From Scolanthus callimorphus (Eukaryota; Cnidaria; Anthozoa; Actiniaria; Edwardsiidae), in assembly GCA_033964015.1 (NCBI GenBank), contig CM066912.1, positions 14,233,399 through 14,297,398 of the forward strand: a stretch of 64,000 nucleotides of DNA, written 5' to 3'. The position numbers and the translations under genes are program-made. Shown here one piece after another: positions 31,554-43,203 of the stretch. The notes under the pieces were generated by a model. The model was not told the origin of the DNA, did no database searches, and saw only the letters and a list, made by a program, of their open reading frames with translations. Position 1 is the stretch's first letter; every line of letters begins with the position of its first letter.

Positions 31554-34500
31554 ATGGCGACGTCATGGCGGCTGGCACGCCAATTCAGAGCTCCGACTTT
31601 AAAACCGGTTTTCTGAAAAACACTTTCCTAATGGCTGGTTCCATCTAAGGAAATTTCTACTCAAGCTTATTCACGTCCTGAGGGCAGTCGAAACGAGAGA
31701 AAATTGCTCCAAATACTGGAATTCTACGCAACAAACGAGATGTCGGCTACTTCGCGAGGAAAGCTGAAATGGACGGAAAAGATGAATAATGATCTTTTGG
31801 AATGCAAGGCGAGAGCCAAGGAACTCGTGGCATCAGACACACCACCATGTAACGGGAATGGCAAGAGAAAGGGATATATTGCAGTGATGAAGGAGCTATG
31901 GGATGAGAAAGGCTATGCGCATCTTGAAATTAAGAGCCAGAACCTCAGGGATCAAGCCTCTAGACTCGAGAAAATTGATCACACGACTGGCTCAAGCGCT
32001 CTCGCAAGAAAGAACCAGGATAAGGATGCGATATGCAATCGCGTACAAGATTCGAGCGGAAGTGGGCATCAGAGAACTTTAGACCAAACTTCTCAGCAAA
32101 AATCCAATCCTGGAAAACAGAATATTACAGCTCAAAATGCTTATTGCGTGGACTCGGAAAGTTTGATGGATTTGCATATGGCAGTGGCGCGATCCCCAGA
32201 GAGACCTACAGATACAGAGAGTGATGATTCCACGCAATATTTCCAAGAACAACAAGAACCAGTAAGTGTCCTGGACAATGAGATGACTAATGACTTGAGC
32301 GAAGCCCGTACGGGCGTGCACTTACCAGGACGGTTGCCTGACTACAACGCTGTCGACACTCCATTAACTGTTAATTGGGGGCGAAGAGATCATGGGAGTA
32401 CAATAACAGTCTATTCATCAGTCATAACAAAAGCCTATGATGAGATCACGCAATGGCGTAAAAACACCTTCCTAGTCCCTTATGGGAAAGTCGGGCGAGA
32501 GTTTATTGATCAGCTTACGACGCATATAACCGACTGGAACAATGCTACGCAAATGCAACACATAGCGCTCAAAGCTGCCATTGTTCTCCTAGCAACGGCG
32601 CTACAAAAGCCAAGCATGAAGTCGAAAGCAAAAATTCATCAAGAGAGTCTGGCTAAGCGCTTAGCGCTATGGAAAGAAGGCGAAATCGATAGTGTCCTTC
32701 GCGAGGGGAGGTCTATCCAAAAGCGCCTGGTTAAGACCAAGAGGACAGAACCGCCAAATAAAGCGAAGATATTCGCCAAGCTAGTCATGGAAGGCCAGAT
32801 TAATTCAGCATTGAGATACCTCAGCGAGAACGAGTGCGGCGGCGTGTTACCGCTGACCGATGACGTCATGAGCCAACTCAAAGATAAACACCCGGAGGCA
32901 CAAGAAGCAAAGCTCGGCTCGTTACTTTTCGGACCGGTTGAAGAAGTGCATGACTCGCTCTACCATCAAATTGACGGCGATATGATTCGCGAGGCGGCGC
33001 TGAGAACAAAAGGGTCCGGTGGTCCCTCAGGTGTCGATGCAAACGGTTTCAAGCGAATTCTCGCTTGCAAGTCATTCAAGAAATCGAGTGCAAACCTGTG
33101 CAACGCCCTAGCAACAATGGCAAGGAGGCTCAATACAGAGTTTGTCGACCCTCGAACCATCGAGCCAATTCTAGCCAACAGGCTTATCCCTCTAGACAAG
33201 GGCGAAGGCGCGGTCCGCCCGATCGGCGTTGGTGAAGTCATCAGGAGAGTGATTGGGAAGTGCGTCATGAAGGTTACCAAACAAGATGTGATCAAAGCTA
33301 GTGGTTCGCTACAAGTCTGCGCAGGCCTCAAGAGTGGAAGCGAAGCCGCAGTCCACGCCATGCATTATATATTCGAAGCCGATGAGACGGATGCTGTACT
33401 CCTGATTGACGCCTCAAATGCATTCAATGCACTTAACAGAGCTGCTTCCCTCCACAACGTTTGAGTACTCTGTCCTCCTATTGCAACGTACGCTATCAAT
33501 ACTTATCGAGAACCAGCGAGACTTTTCATAATCGGAGAAAAAGAGATCAAGTCTGCAGAGGGAACAACGCAAGGAGATCCTTTAGCGATGGGGATCTACG
33601 CCATCAGTCTTCAACCTCTGATCACTCGTTTGGGGAATTCAAACGACTTGAAGCAGTGTTGGTTTGCCGATGATGCAAGCGGTGCAGGTTCATTGGAAGA
33701 TATTAAGCGATGGTGGGATGTGCTGACTGAGGCGGGGCCCGGCCTGGGGTACTACCCTAACGCCAAAAAGTGCTGGCTTATTACAAAACCTGAAAGGAGG
33801 AGGATGCTAAAGCTATTTTCGAGGGGACTGCGATTAACATCTCTACGCAGGGTCAAAAGCATCTAGGCGCTGCTCTGGGTGCTCGAGCCTATCTAGAAGA
33901 GTACGTGGATGGAAAGGTAGAGGAGTGGATGAGCCAGGTGATAAAGCTGGCCGAGTATGCCACATCACACCCACATGCATGCTATGCGGCATTCACCTTC
34001 GGTCTACGCCATCGCTGGACATACTATCTCAGAACACCCCCAGATATAGAAGATCTATTAGAGTCACTGGAGCGTGCCATTTCGGATGTACTAATACCGT
34101 CAATAACAGACCATCGCTGCACGAAGGATGAGAGAAACCTAGTGGCACTTCCAGTGCGACTAGGGGGGCTTGGACTTATTAATCCAAGCCAGGATGCAGC
34201 GTCCCAGTTCGAGGCGTCGGTCAAGACCACGGCACCCCTAGTCGAGAAAATAACCGCACAAGATCATGAAACACCGGATGATACTGCTGTCAAGACACTT
34301 CAGCAGTGCGTGCGAAGAGAAACCAGCGAAGCGCTTCAGACTAGGCTCGGCAATGTCAGGGGGTCTCTACCCCCGAAGACTCAACGAGCTGTTGATCTCG
34401 CAACTGAAGAAGGTGCTTCTAACTGGCTCACGGTCCTCCCGTTAAAGGACTTGGGCTACAATCTGAATAAAGGCGAGTTCCGGGATGCTGTAAAGCTCAG

Positions 34501-35359
34501 GTACGATTGGGACATTGACGATAAGCCGACAGTGTGCGTGTGCGGTGACGCCTTTACACTCGATCACGCAATGATCTGCAGGAGAGGCGGGTTCATAATT
34601 CAGCGCCATAATGAGCTCCGTGACCTTGAGGCTGAGTTGCTAAAGATGGTCTGCAGTGACGTCGAAATAGAGCCCGTCCTTCAAGAACTGTCTGGCGAGA
34701 GGCTACCAAGGGGCGCTAACACAGCGCCAGATGCTCGTCTAGATATACATGCTCGGGGGTTTTGGGAGAAGCAGAGGTCCGCGTTCTTCGATGTAATGGT
34801 GTGTCACCCCAACGCGGATTCCTACAAGGACCAAGCCCCCAAGCAGATCTACCGTAACCATGAGAACGAGAAGAAGAGGGCTTACGCAGACAGGGTTCTG
34901 GAGGTGGAACAGGGAACTTTCACTCCACTAGTATTTACATCCACCGGGGGAATGGGCGAGGAATGTAAAAGGTTCCATAGTAGGCTAGCTGAATTAATCG
35001 CAGCAAAGAAAGGGGAGGATTACGCAACTACGGTGTCATGGATCAGATCAAGAGTCTCGTTTGCGATCCTCCGATCCGCCTTAATATGTCTAAGGGGATC
35101 AAGAACTGTGAAGAGGAACATTAATATTTATGACGTGGACTTTCAAGTAGAGAATTCCCTTACAGCAATTTAGGTTCAATATTTTTATTATTTATGTTTT
35201 CTTATTATTATTCTCGGGGTCGCTATTATTATTGTATATATATATATATTTTTTATACTTTTAAAGACACTTTTTTATAACAATATGTAATTGTACATAG
35301 TTTTAGATTTTTACTAGATTGTGAATAAAGAGTTATTATTATAAAAAAAAAAAAAAAAA
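31552..35359 (+). mobile_element. Near-full-length REL-endonuclease non-LTR retrotransposon
   Basis: One ORF (31740-35173), a short 5' leader, a 3' UTR with AATAAA (35324-35329) and a 17-A tail (35343-35359). Both sides are (TAA)n tract. Non-LTR elements with a restriction-like endonuclease are often site-specific, and Dong-type (R4 clade) elements are known from TAA repeats, so target preference for this tract is plausible. The poly(A) and the low number of breaks suggest a fairly recent insertion. Confidence 0.8.
31740..35173 (+). pseudogene. Reverse transcriptase with REL endonuclease (one nonsense codon, one frameshift)
   Basis: About 1,140 residues. N-terminus: Myb/SANT-like DNA-binding segment ([13 protein letters not shown]..., residues ~9-80). 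Middle: reverse transcriptase with [38 protein letters not shown] and the catalytic FADDAS (about residue 640). C-terminus: zinc knuckle [15 protein letters not shown] and a PD-(D/E)xK endonuclease core ([13 protein letters not shown]...AFFDVMVC). Only two defects: an in-frame TGA at 33462-33464 where a CGA codon would fit, and a 1-nt frameshift near 33793, after which the frame continues ([20 protein letters not shown]). The ATG at 31740 is chosen because the conserved N-terminal domain starts just after it. Confidence 0.88.
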
Positions 35360-35384
35360 TAATAATAATAATAATAATAATTAT

Positions 35385-35690
35385 AATCCCGTGCGTCTGT
35401 GAAGTGTTTTAGTGAGACCTGAAGACCTGTATCAGCATCCCAGGGTTCTTTTACGTCCCCCTCGAATTGGATATGTAAGCGGAGGGAGACAGGACCTCGG
35501 TTTATTGTCTTATCCGAAAGACTAAGGAAGCACAAGCTTTTTACAGTCCACAATGAAGCCTACGCTCTTTTCGCGGCAGGACAGAAGAGAAATAATTTCG
35601 ACGTCCCTGTCGGGAATCGATCCCGGGCTACAGCGGTGAGAGGCGAGCGCCGTAACGCTGCGCCACCCGTGCTTCCCAAAAAATAGTATA
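35385..35690 (-). mobile_element. tRNA-derived SINE (second copy of the 5015-5240 family)
   Basis: Minus-strand head with A box TGGCGCAGCGTT and B box GGATCGATTCC near 35612-35622. The body phrase 'ggataagacaataaaccgag' is shared with the copy at 5015-5240. It lies directly beside the (TAA)n tract after the retrotransposon. Confidence 0.65.
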
Positions 35691-36731
35691 CCATGTTAAC
35701 TGGTATCATTGTGCTATATAAGTTATGGGAAGGAGACCTGGCTCCGCTGACCCTATAGCTATAGACAGTGGCATGTGAAACAAATTGTTCCCCTAAAACC
35801 AAACAAACGTACTTATCACGAAGAAGACTGTCGGTCTTCTGTAGTATTGGGCTCCCTGTGTTCATGTCAAATCTCCTGAAACAGCCAGCATGTTAACAAT
35901 CTATAAAAAAAAAAATTTCTTTTAAATCTCATGGTAGATAACATCAGTAGCAAACATTGTAAGTTACAAAATAAAAATATAATAAAGATTAATGAATAAA
36001 AATATATAAAGATAATAATAAAGATAAAGGTTATAATACATTATTTTAGCTTTTTGGGTATATTTGTGAACTGAGAAGTAGCAAAATTACAATGTATCGT
36101 GAGCCCTTCATTCTCCCAGGTAAAAATCTTAGTTAGATCTTATAAGAATCTTAGCTTATAAGATCAGTTTTCTTATTTATAATTTAATAATAATTTATTG
36201 ATTTATATTGCGCTTTTTAACATATAATGATCAAAAGCGCATTACACGGTAAACTTACATATTCTGTACAATATGTAAGTTTACATATTGTACAGATAGA
36301 CAACTGGTATTTAGATCTTATTAAGATCTTTTGTAAGACTCAAAATCTTATTGAAATCTTACAAGATCTTAAAATCAGTCTTACAATATTTGTCTTATAA
36401 GTTCAAGATGTAAGATTAAGTAAGATCTTACACAATCTTGGATGTTTTTACATAATATCTTATGATTATAGATCATTTTCTTGATTTTATGTGGTTGAGG
36501 TCTCCTTATAATAATTGTTATAAGTTATTATAGGACTTGTAATAACATCTAAATCAAGATATTATAACCACAACCACAAACGTATTTTAAATATCGTGGT
36601 TAAGCGGAGTTCACAAAAAGAAAAAAAAAGATAGAGAAAAAGAAATGCTACAGCACTAGCCATAGCATTAATCAGCTCTAGAAACCATATCTTTTTTATT
36701 GTATAATAATATTGAAAGATATAGATGTGGA
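35691..36731. repeat. Low-complexity stretch rich in AAGATCTTA words
   Basis: Between about 36120 and 36450 the words 'aagatctta', 'ttataagat' and 'cttacaagatctt' recur many times in both orientations with no fixed period. A 21-bp inverted pair around 36255-36290 ('cttacatattctgtacaata') can fold. No gene in the surrounding sequence. Confidence 0.5.
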
Positions 36732-36769
36732 GAGGGATGGTAGGTGACCGTCATATTTTTATGGGGTTA

Positions 36770-38637
36770 GGGACGTGTCATTATTTAGCGGGGGGGGGAG
36801 GGTTCCTATTTTTGTGGGGAGGGTCCTAATTTTTTTCGCGTGTCTAAAGGGAGGGTCCAATTTCTTTTCACTCCTGTTTGGGGAGGGTCATAATTTTTTT
36901 CAGCAACATTTGGACGATGAAGAGGGTAAAACAAATGGCGATAGTGGTTATTTCAGCAACTTCTCCATAAAAATTTCGGCGCGCTTCGCGCGCATAAACA
37001 ATAACATATACTCTTTGAGCAATGGGGACACTACCGTTGACAAGAACAAGTTATCTTGACGAGGAAAATCAAACTCTCCCTAAATTTCCCTGCAAATGAT
37101 AGGCCTGGAGGGCAAGTCACTATATGTTTGAAAGAAGACCCCTTAGGTAAGCGTGAGTTTTGGACGTTACAAGCATAGAAATTCGTCCGTTGGGCCACGC
37201 TTCGCGCACATGAATATTAATAACTTCGTCATTCGCGGAGCGCAGTTGAATGTGCGCATGAATAATATAACCTAACCTATATAGTTGAGGTAGTGTACTT
37301 CCTGAGCTGCTTACAGGCTTTTTTGTTTACTATGCCGTACACAAAACATGTTCATATACCCTTTCTCTAAAGCTTGATGAAATGTGATGAACAAACAAAA
37401 AACGATGAAACAAACAAACAAACGTTTATCAAAATTTGGCGCGCAACTAGGTCAAACAGGGGACGGGAGATGTGGGATTACGTTAATCATTGTACTAAGA
37501 GGGAGGATCACTGTATTTTACCCGTGTATTACCAAACATCCTCGACGTAATAATCGAGGCGATGAATAATAACCGCGGTTCCTTATGCACCAGTCAATTG
37601 ACACCCCGGCCTCCACCCCCGGGACAGGGCGGGAAAGTATCGCGGCCAGGCCGGGGATTTAACACATTAATCTACGGAAGGGCAGGGAATTTAAGACGGA
37701 CCTTCTATAGCGGGGATATTCAGCGGGGCATTACAGGGAATTAACGCTGAACCAGAAGTTCGATTATCGTGCGAAAATATATTGGTTTAAGGACCGAGGT
37801 CGGAGGATTTTGGGAGGGATCACTTCATTTTTTGGGCGAGTGAAAGGGGAGGATCTCTCGAAACCTGAAGCCTTGAAAGAGAGATTCCAGCAACGAGTTC
37901 TATATCATTCTCTAGTTTATTTCACTCATTATGTTGAAAATTTCGGCGTGCTTCGCGCGCATAAGGAATGACATCTAATCTAGTTTTAGAAAATTTGCTT
38001 GTGGCGCTTAAATGGGATGCGTACGAATGTCGTTACAAGCATGTGTATCTTGGCAAGGACAATGAAAACCACCAAAAGCCCCCCAGTGATACGAAATAGA
38101 AATTCGTTTTGGGGCGCGCTTCACGCATATGAATAATATAATTTGTAGCGCGTGAAGAATAAAACCAACAGGCTTTTTTACTACACGCAGAAAATAAAAC
38201 ATTTATCTTTTTCTCTGGAGGCTTGATGAAATGCGTTTATCAAAATAAAGGCGCGTTTCGCCATGTTGCGAAAGTGTCTCCGGGCGACATTTAACAACGA
38301 CCATGCCCCTGGTGACCGGGAAAATAGTAACATTTAACACTTAGTGAATGTTAAATCGGGGGGCCGTGATGTCAATTGACTGGTGCATGACAGAAGTAAG
38401 AAAAAAGTAGTTCTGTTATTAAGAAGAATGAAAGAGACATTACATCACTTGGACAATAGTCTATCTAACAGGTTTTTCAGAAATAAATTGCATGGGGGAG
38501 GGTCCCAATTATTTTTACCTACGACTGGGGGAGGGTCACAATTTTTTTGATATGTTCAAGGGGAGGGTCCTAATTTTTTTAGCCTTGTTTGAAAAAAAAT
38601 GGGAGCCCTCCCCCCCCGGTAAATAATGACACGTCCC
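36770..38637. mobile_element. Non-autonomous TIR element with TTA duplication (PIF/Harbinger-like)
   Basis: GGGACGTGTCATTATTTA at 36770 is mirrored at 38620-38637 (one G/C change beyond), followed inward by G- or C-runs. TTA flanks both ends (36767-36769 and 38638-38640). The 3-bp TWA duplication is the mark of PIF/Harbinger. 'agggtc.taattttttt' words repeat at both ends. 1,868 bp with no transposase. Confidence 0.75.
37586..38387. repeat. Third-level nested inverted-repeat element
   Basis: TGCACCAGTCAATTGACA (37586-37603) is mirrored at 38370-38387. It is enclosed in the TTA element. No clear target duplication and no coding content. Phrases such as 'ttcggcg(c/t)gcttcgcgcgc' recur at about 36976 and 37943, inside and outside it. 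Confidence 0.65.
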
Positions 38638-38831
38638 TTACATCGTCAATCTGGTATTTTTAGGGGTTCTTTGGACGAAAACGATATGCTGAAGAAAATT
38701 CGGTATTTTTTAGGATTTTTTTAAAACCAAAATGGTATTTTAGGACCGCGGAGTATTTTTTTAGGGTGGAACTTTTTTTCTGTCAGGTATTTTTTAAGGG
38801 TAGAAATTTCGGCTTCCCTACGGTCATCCCT

Positions 38832-39296
38832 ATTATTTTAACCTTCAAGTACCCCCAGGGTGCATTCCTTACTGTGGAATTTCTGACATAATTGAGTAAC
38901 GTCAGCAATATAATCAGAACCACAATAATGTAATATATCAAACACTAAAGCGCGAGTTTCATCAGGATTTCAAACACTCAGAAGTTGGCTGACAAAACAA
39001 GGCAAAGCCGAGATTTTCAAGTGATAACGAGGTGTTCGAACTCAGCTGAACATTGAGAACCACTATCGAGTGTTTTATTACTTCTTAAAATGAATTATTT
39101 AATGCTGAAGTAATGCTTCGTGACAAGTCCGTAGCTAGAAATGTATGTTGGGGGGAGGGAAGGCTTTGGTCATAATTTATTGTTCCTTTTTCCTCACATG
39201 TTGACAAAACTGCCCCTATGCTATAGCTATATGGCACTGCATGATAATGGGTTAGGGAGTGTTTTCTCAGAATTCGCCTGTATTTGTCTTTAGAGG
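38832..39296. other. No feature recognised
   Basis: AT-rich noncoding sequence between repeats. Confidence 0.4.
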
Positions 39297-39478
39297 CTTT
39301 TTATGAGAGAAGACCAGTCATTACGTAAATAGCGAGTACCATCTTTGATTTTTTTGGATGTGCATTTTTATCTTGATCAAAATGCTTTTTATGAGCTTTT
39401 TATGAGAGAAGACCAGTCATTACGTAAATAGCGAGTACCATCTTTGATTTTTTTGGATGTGCATTTTTATCTTGATCA
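39297..39478. repeat. Two-copy tandem duplication (~90-98 bp)
   Basis: 'ctttttatgagagaagacca' ... 'gcatttttatcttgatca' appears twice without a mismatch visible by eye, joined by 'aaatgctttttatga'. Confidence 0.85.
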
Positions 39479-39767
39479 GTGCACATTTCCCTGAACTTGA
39501 AAAAAAAACAGAATGCAAAAAAAGATGCAATGCAATTTACGCAATACTTTTATGTTAAATGGCTGATTGCATTTTAAACTGCACCGGGGGGGATGGAAGA
39601 CCTGCCTTAAAAAGACCCCCTCACCTGGAATTTCCACTCGTGAAAAAGACCCCTTCCCCTGGAATTTCCAACCTCATAAAGGACCCTCCAGGGGAATTTT
39701 TTTCTGACAAAATACCTTTGGGAAATCTATTTCTGGATAAAATGTCCCCGGAAAATCACCTTTGTAG

Positions 39768-39895
39768 AGCCCACAAATGTAATAACTACCCACAAATGTA
39801 ATAAACTAACCCACACATGTAATAACAGGTTGCCCACAAATGTAATAAACCCACAAATGTAATAAACCCACAAGTGTAATAACGGGTTACCCACA
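39768..39895. repeat. Minisatellite of CCCACAAATGTAATAA units
   Basis: About seven units of 'cccacaaatgtaataa(c/a)' with spacers of 2-6 bp. The reverse-strand open frame through it is a repeat artefact. Confidence 0.8.
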
Positions 39896-40087
39896 AGAAG
39901 ATACCCACCATGGAATAAGCAGAGAAATTCAGAAAAGTTGGTTGTCAATTTTGGTAATTGTATTTATCCTGCTTTGTATGTATTGAAAATTCCAATGGTA
40001 AGGGAAGGAATGGTAAGGGAAGGGCCATCCCAATTCGTGAGCAAATCAGGGGAGGGACCATTTCCATTACATTAATTGTCCTTTTAA

Positions 40088-40911
40088 AGTGCCACTATTA
40101 TCAAGTTTGATAATTATTCACTTTATGCCTTATTTGAAAGAGCTGAGGCTCAGAAGAAACATGCTTCTTTCTGTTTTCAAAAATCTGTTTTGGTTCCGAA
40201 GATATTAGAGTTTGAAATTTGGCCGCCATTGCTCCAAAGTGTGACTTGATGACGTCACACTCTCCATAAACAAAGTGGTAAATTATTTGATGGTCTATAT
40301 TTTTGTTGGATTTGCATCAAATCCTATCAAACTTGCCACAGTTATTGAACTCACTCTTCCTGATAATTTGTTTACCTTAATTGATTGCCATTGCAACAGC
40401 CTTTGTTCCAGACCACCCCTATCCAAAATTCTAGATGAGGCTATATCTTTTGAAGAAATCAATTGTAACCTACATTGCCATGCCCACTTATCTTATTTAG
40501 TAGTAGCTCGGTTTTAGTAACAAGCAAATTGGTTAATTCTGAAATCAGGGCGCGAAAAATCGGGAAATCCTAAAATTGTCTGGGGAGCCTGGGAACCAGG
40601 GGGTTGCCATGGCAACCCTGATTGATAAGTCACATCACTCTGTTCAAGTCAAGTATTCATTCTGCCAAGTTTGAGCACTCTAACTTCAAGAGGTATAGAG
40701 ATATACCTCTTTTAGTATTTAGGCATTGATCAAGTTGAGAGTGTGACGTCATCACCCATGCTAATTTGCATATCGTTCTTACCTTAATAACTTTTGAATG
40801 AAAAGAGCTATCAAAAAACGGAAAACGGCATTGTTCTAGTTTTGCAAAGCTGCCTAACATATGTAGAATTGGCAAAGATTGGAGACTCTCATTTTTGATA
40901 ATAGTGGCACT
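40088..40911. mobile_element. Non-autonomous TIR element with TTAA duplication (Kolobok/piggyBac-type target)
   Basis: AGTGCCACTATTATCAA at 40088 and its complement at 40895-40911 are flanked by TTAA on both sides (40084-40087, 40912-40915). Subterminal phrases 'gatgacgtcacactct' and 'agagtgtgacgtcatc' are also inverted. 824 bp, no transposase. Confidence 0.75.
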
Positions 40912-41069
40912 TTAAGAGCTACCACTTTATGAGTTACGGAATTGTTCTCGGAGGGCTTGGAACATAACATTACACAAAGGTGAGTGAAGAGTTGTACCTT
41001 TCCTAGTCGATCCCATGCACATTACATGGATGTTTCCCTAGAAGACGCATGAGAGGGCATTTTTTTAAT

Positions 41070-41215
41070 TGTGTGGTCCCAGAAAATATCCATACCCCTC
41101 CCTCTCGGAAGGTTGGTAAAAATACAGTACTTGTATGGAAAAGATCTGGTTAATTGATCCCCATCCCTCCAGAATTTCCATGGGGGAGGGGTATGGATAT
41201 ATTGTGGAACCACAC
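41070..41215. repeat. MITE copy (GTGTGGT..CCAGAAA ends)
   Basis: Shorter relative of 16599-16811: left GTGTGGTCCCAGAAAATATCC, right 'ggatatattgtggaaccaca', with inner 'cataccc' pairs. Confidence 0.65.
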
Positions 41216-41984
41216 TTTGCTGAAATTCCCAAAGAAAAAAACTACCTACCCTATGTTCAAAACCCATCATGTATGATGTATGGTTATTTTGGTTAACACA
41301 ATGATGTAACAAAAGATTTTAACAAGCTGGAGATTTATATGGTGCAAATAAGGAGTCTTCAGTTCATGGAAATCTAGAGCAAGTAATCTATTGTTTTAAT
41401 GTTCACAAACCTGATGATCTGACAATAATGGATACGTTTTCTTTTCAAAAACACAAGACAGAGTCATGAGCAGGCTATACTAATTTTTATGTATAATACC
41501 ATCTTAGTACCTCAGCTATAAGTGAATTGCAGCAGCATTGCATTCTCACTAGCTGGCATATGCTAATTGTAGACAAAGTTGGTTGATGCATTTACATCCC
41601 CTTAAATAATAAAAGCACTGCAAATGCATTAAACTGATTATTGACAAGTATTTAGAAATCATATAGACATAGATAGTCATTATTGTGACAGTACACCATG
41701 GGATGCATGTGCCGTTATTACAATAAAGTAATATATAGATTTAGGCACTGCCTAAAAGCGGAACTTGCAAATAACAACAATTAAGCACTACATCACTGAC
41801 AATCATGCCACATATTTATTGAACTACAAATCCCTCATTATTAAGATGTTATTTTACACTTTTATACACCTACTTCATAAACGAATAAAAAAGGTTGCAC
41901 ATGTACTGTTAAATAGCTAATTATTCACATCAGTATTTTACATGCATTTCACAGATACAGTGTAGTAACCTAATATCCATGGAA
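41216..41984. other. No gene; partial similarity to the 640-1260 region
   Basis: Phrases at about 41370-41470 ('gcaagtaatctattgtttt', 'aaaacacaagacagagtc') and 41585-41655 ('actgcaaatgcattaaac') echo sequence at 655-755 and 1205-1245, so both belong to one old repeat family. Confidence 0.4.
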
Positions 41985-42578
41985 AACTGTGCCCGGGGTG
42001 GGGGGACCTCTATTTTTGGGGCGGTGGTGCTTGTCAGGAACTTTCAATTAGACCCCTAAAAGGTACCAACAAGTAATAGCCTGAAATTCAGACGTATTTT
42101 CCCTTGCAATTTTCTTTTGTATTTTCTTATGAGGGAAAATACGTCTGAAATTCAGGCTCCCAAAACGATTGTTGATTTATTTGCTATAACGGTCCCCTAA
42201 CAGGTCTGAAAAAAAAATATTGTTTTCACTTGGGATTATGCAGGGCATACAGTAAAACATTATTACCGGGAGTAAATTATGTGGAAAATTTTTGTTGATT
42301 GTGCATAGAAAAATATGGCAAATTGTGCCAGAAATTAATAATATGGGGCGTGAAAAATTCTCTAAAGGTGCAGCATTTGCTGGAAGATGCCGATTTCCTT
42401 GGGAGGGGGGACTCCCATATTTTGGGGTAGGGGTGCTCATCTGGAACTTTTGATTTTAACCCAAAGGGTACCAAAAAGGGTGTGGCTTAGTTGATTTTGA
42501 CCCCTAAAAGGAACCAACAAGCTAGCTTGAATTTCAGACATATTTTACCTTATGTAATTTTCTCTCGTACTTTTTACA
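41985..42578. repeat. Dispersed repeat into which the Polinton inserted (left flank)
   Basis: Words such as 'gggggactcccatattttgg', 'ggtgctcatc.ggaactttt' and 'acccctaaaaggtaccaac' recur here in two blocks. They recur again after the Polinton (57372-57600) and at 53690-54000. The two Polinton flanks join within this repeat. Confidence 0.6.
42573..42578. other. Polinton target-site duplication, left (TTTACA)
   Basis: Six bases identical to 57366-57371 and directly outside the terminal repeats. Polintons make 6-bp duplications. Confidence 0.85.
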
Positions 42579-43177
42579 AGTAGTATAGTAGGGACCGAAT
42601 TAGCCGTTTCTTTTAGGAGCCCGGTGAGGAGCTGAGGAGCCCGGTGCGGAGCCTCGGAGGTTTTTTCGGAGAGCCGGTGCGGAGCCGCGGAGCGGGTGAG
42701 CCGGATGACGTCACAGACTATTTTTTGCGGGTGAGCCTGCGGGTGAGCATGCGGGTGAGCCGGATGACGTCACAGACTATTTTTTTTTTTTTTTGCGGGT
42801 GAGCATGCGGGTGAGCCTGGTGGTGAGGAGCCTATCGTTATTGGAGACAATACTAGGATTAACACTGGAATGCTTTTGTTCAGGAGGGATTAAGAAAAAC
42901 AAAGGGAGACAATACCAGGATTAACTAACGGATGTGTAAGGGATTAGTGTTTGTTGACTGCAACTCGAATATTAATTATAGTGTAAGGTTTTGTTTATGC
43001 GGAGATAACATGATGCAGAGATATGGCTTATTCTCTTTATTGTAAAATGAATGAATATCGACTACATAAAATACTATTACATAAAATACTACCACTAACG
43101 GTTTGTAAATAAGCGCTTTATTAAGAAATTGATTACAAGTCTAAAGTCTGCTCACTAGTATTCTTGACTTGAGGTAG
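42579..43177 (+). repeat. Polinton left terminal inverted repeat
   Basis: Complement of 56773-57365. The outermost 260 bp hold tandem words (gaggagcccggtg, gcgggtgagc(a/c)tgcgg, 'ggatgacgtcacagactatt' twice). The inner part ends at 'cttgacttgaggtag'. Confidence 0.9.
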
Positions 43178-43203
43178 AGTTTTCCCTATTAACTACAATT
43201 TTT

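Larger units (their letters stand above)
36732..38831. repeat. Outer MITE (TGACCGT ends) split by a nested element
   Basis: The left part ends 'taggtgaccgtcatattttt' + 'atgggg'; the right part runs from 38641 with repeated 'ggtattttttagg' words to 'cggtcatccct'. Together they match the ~310-bp MITE at 47829-48140 (TAGGGGTGACCGTCG ends, AAAAAATACC words). The split point is the TTA duplicated by the inner element. Confidence 0.6.

Noticed and set aside
36130..36450. Regulatory site cluster (AAGATCTT words)
   Set aside because: Irregular spacing and simple composition are more like low-complexity expansion; no gene nearby.
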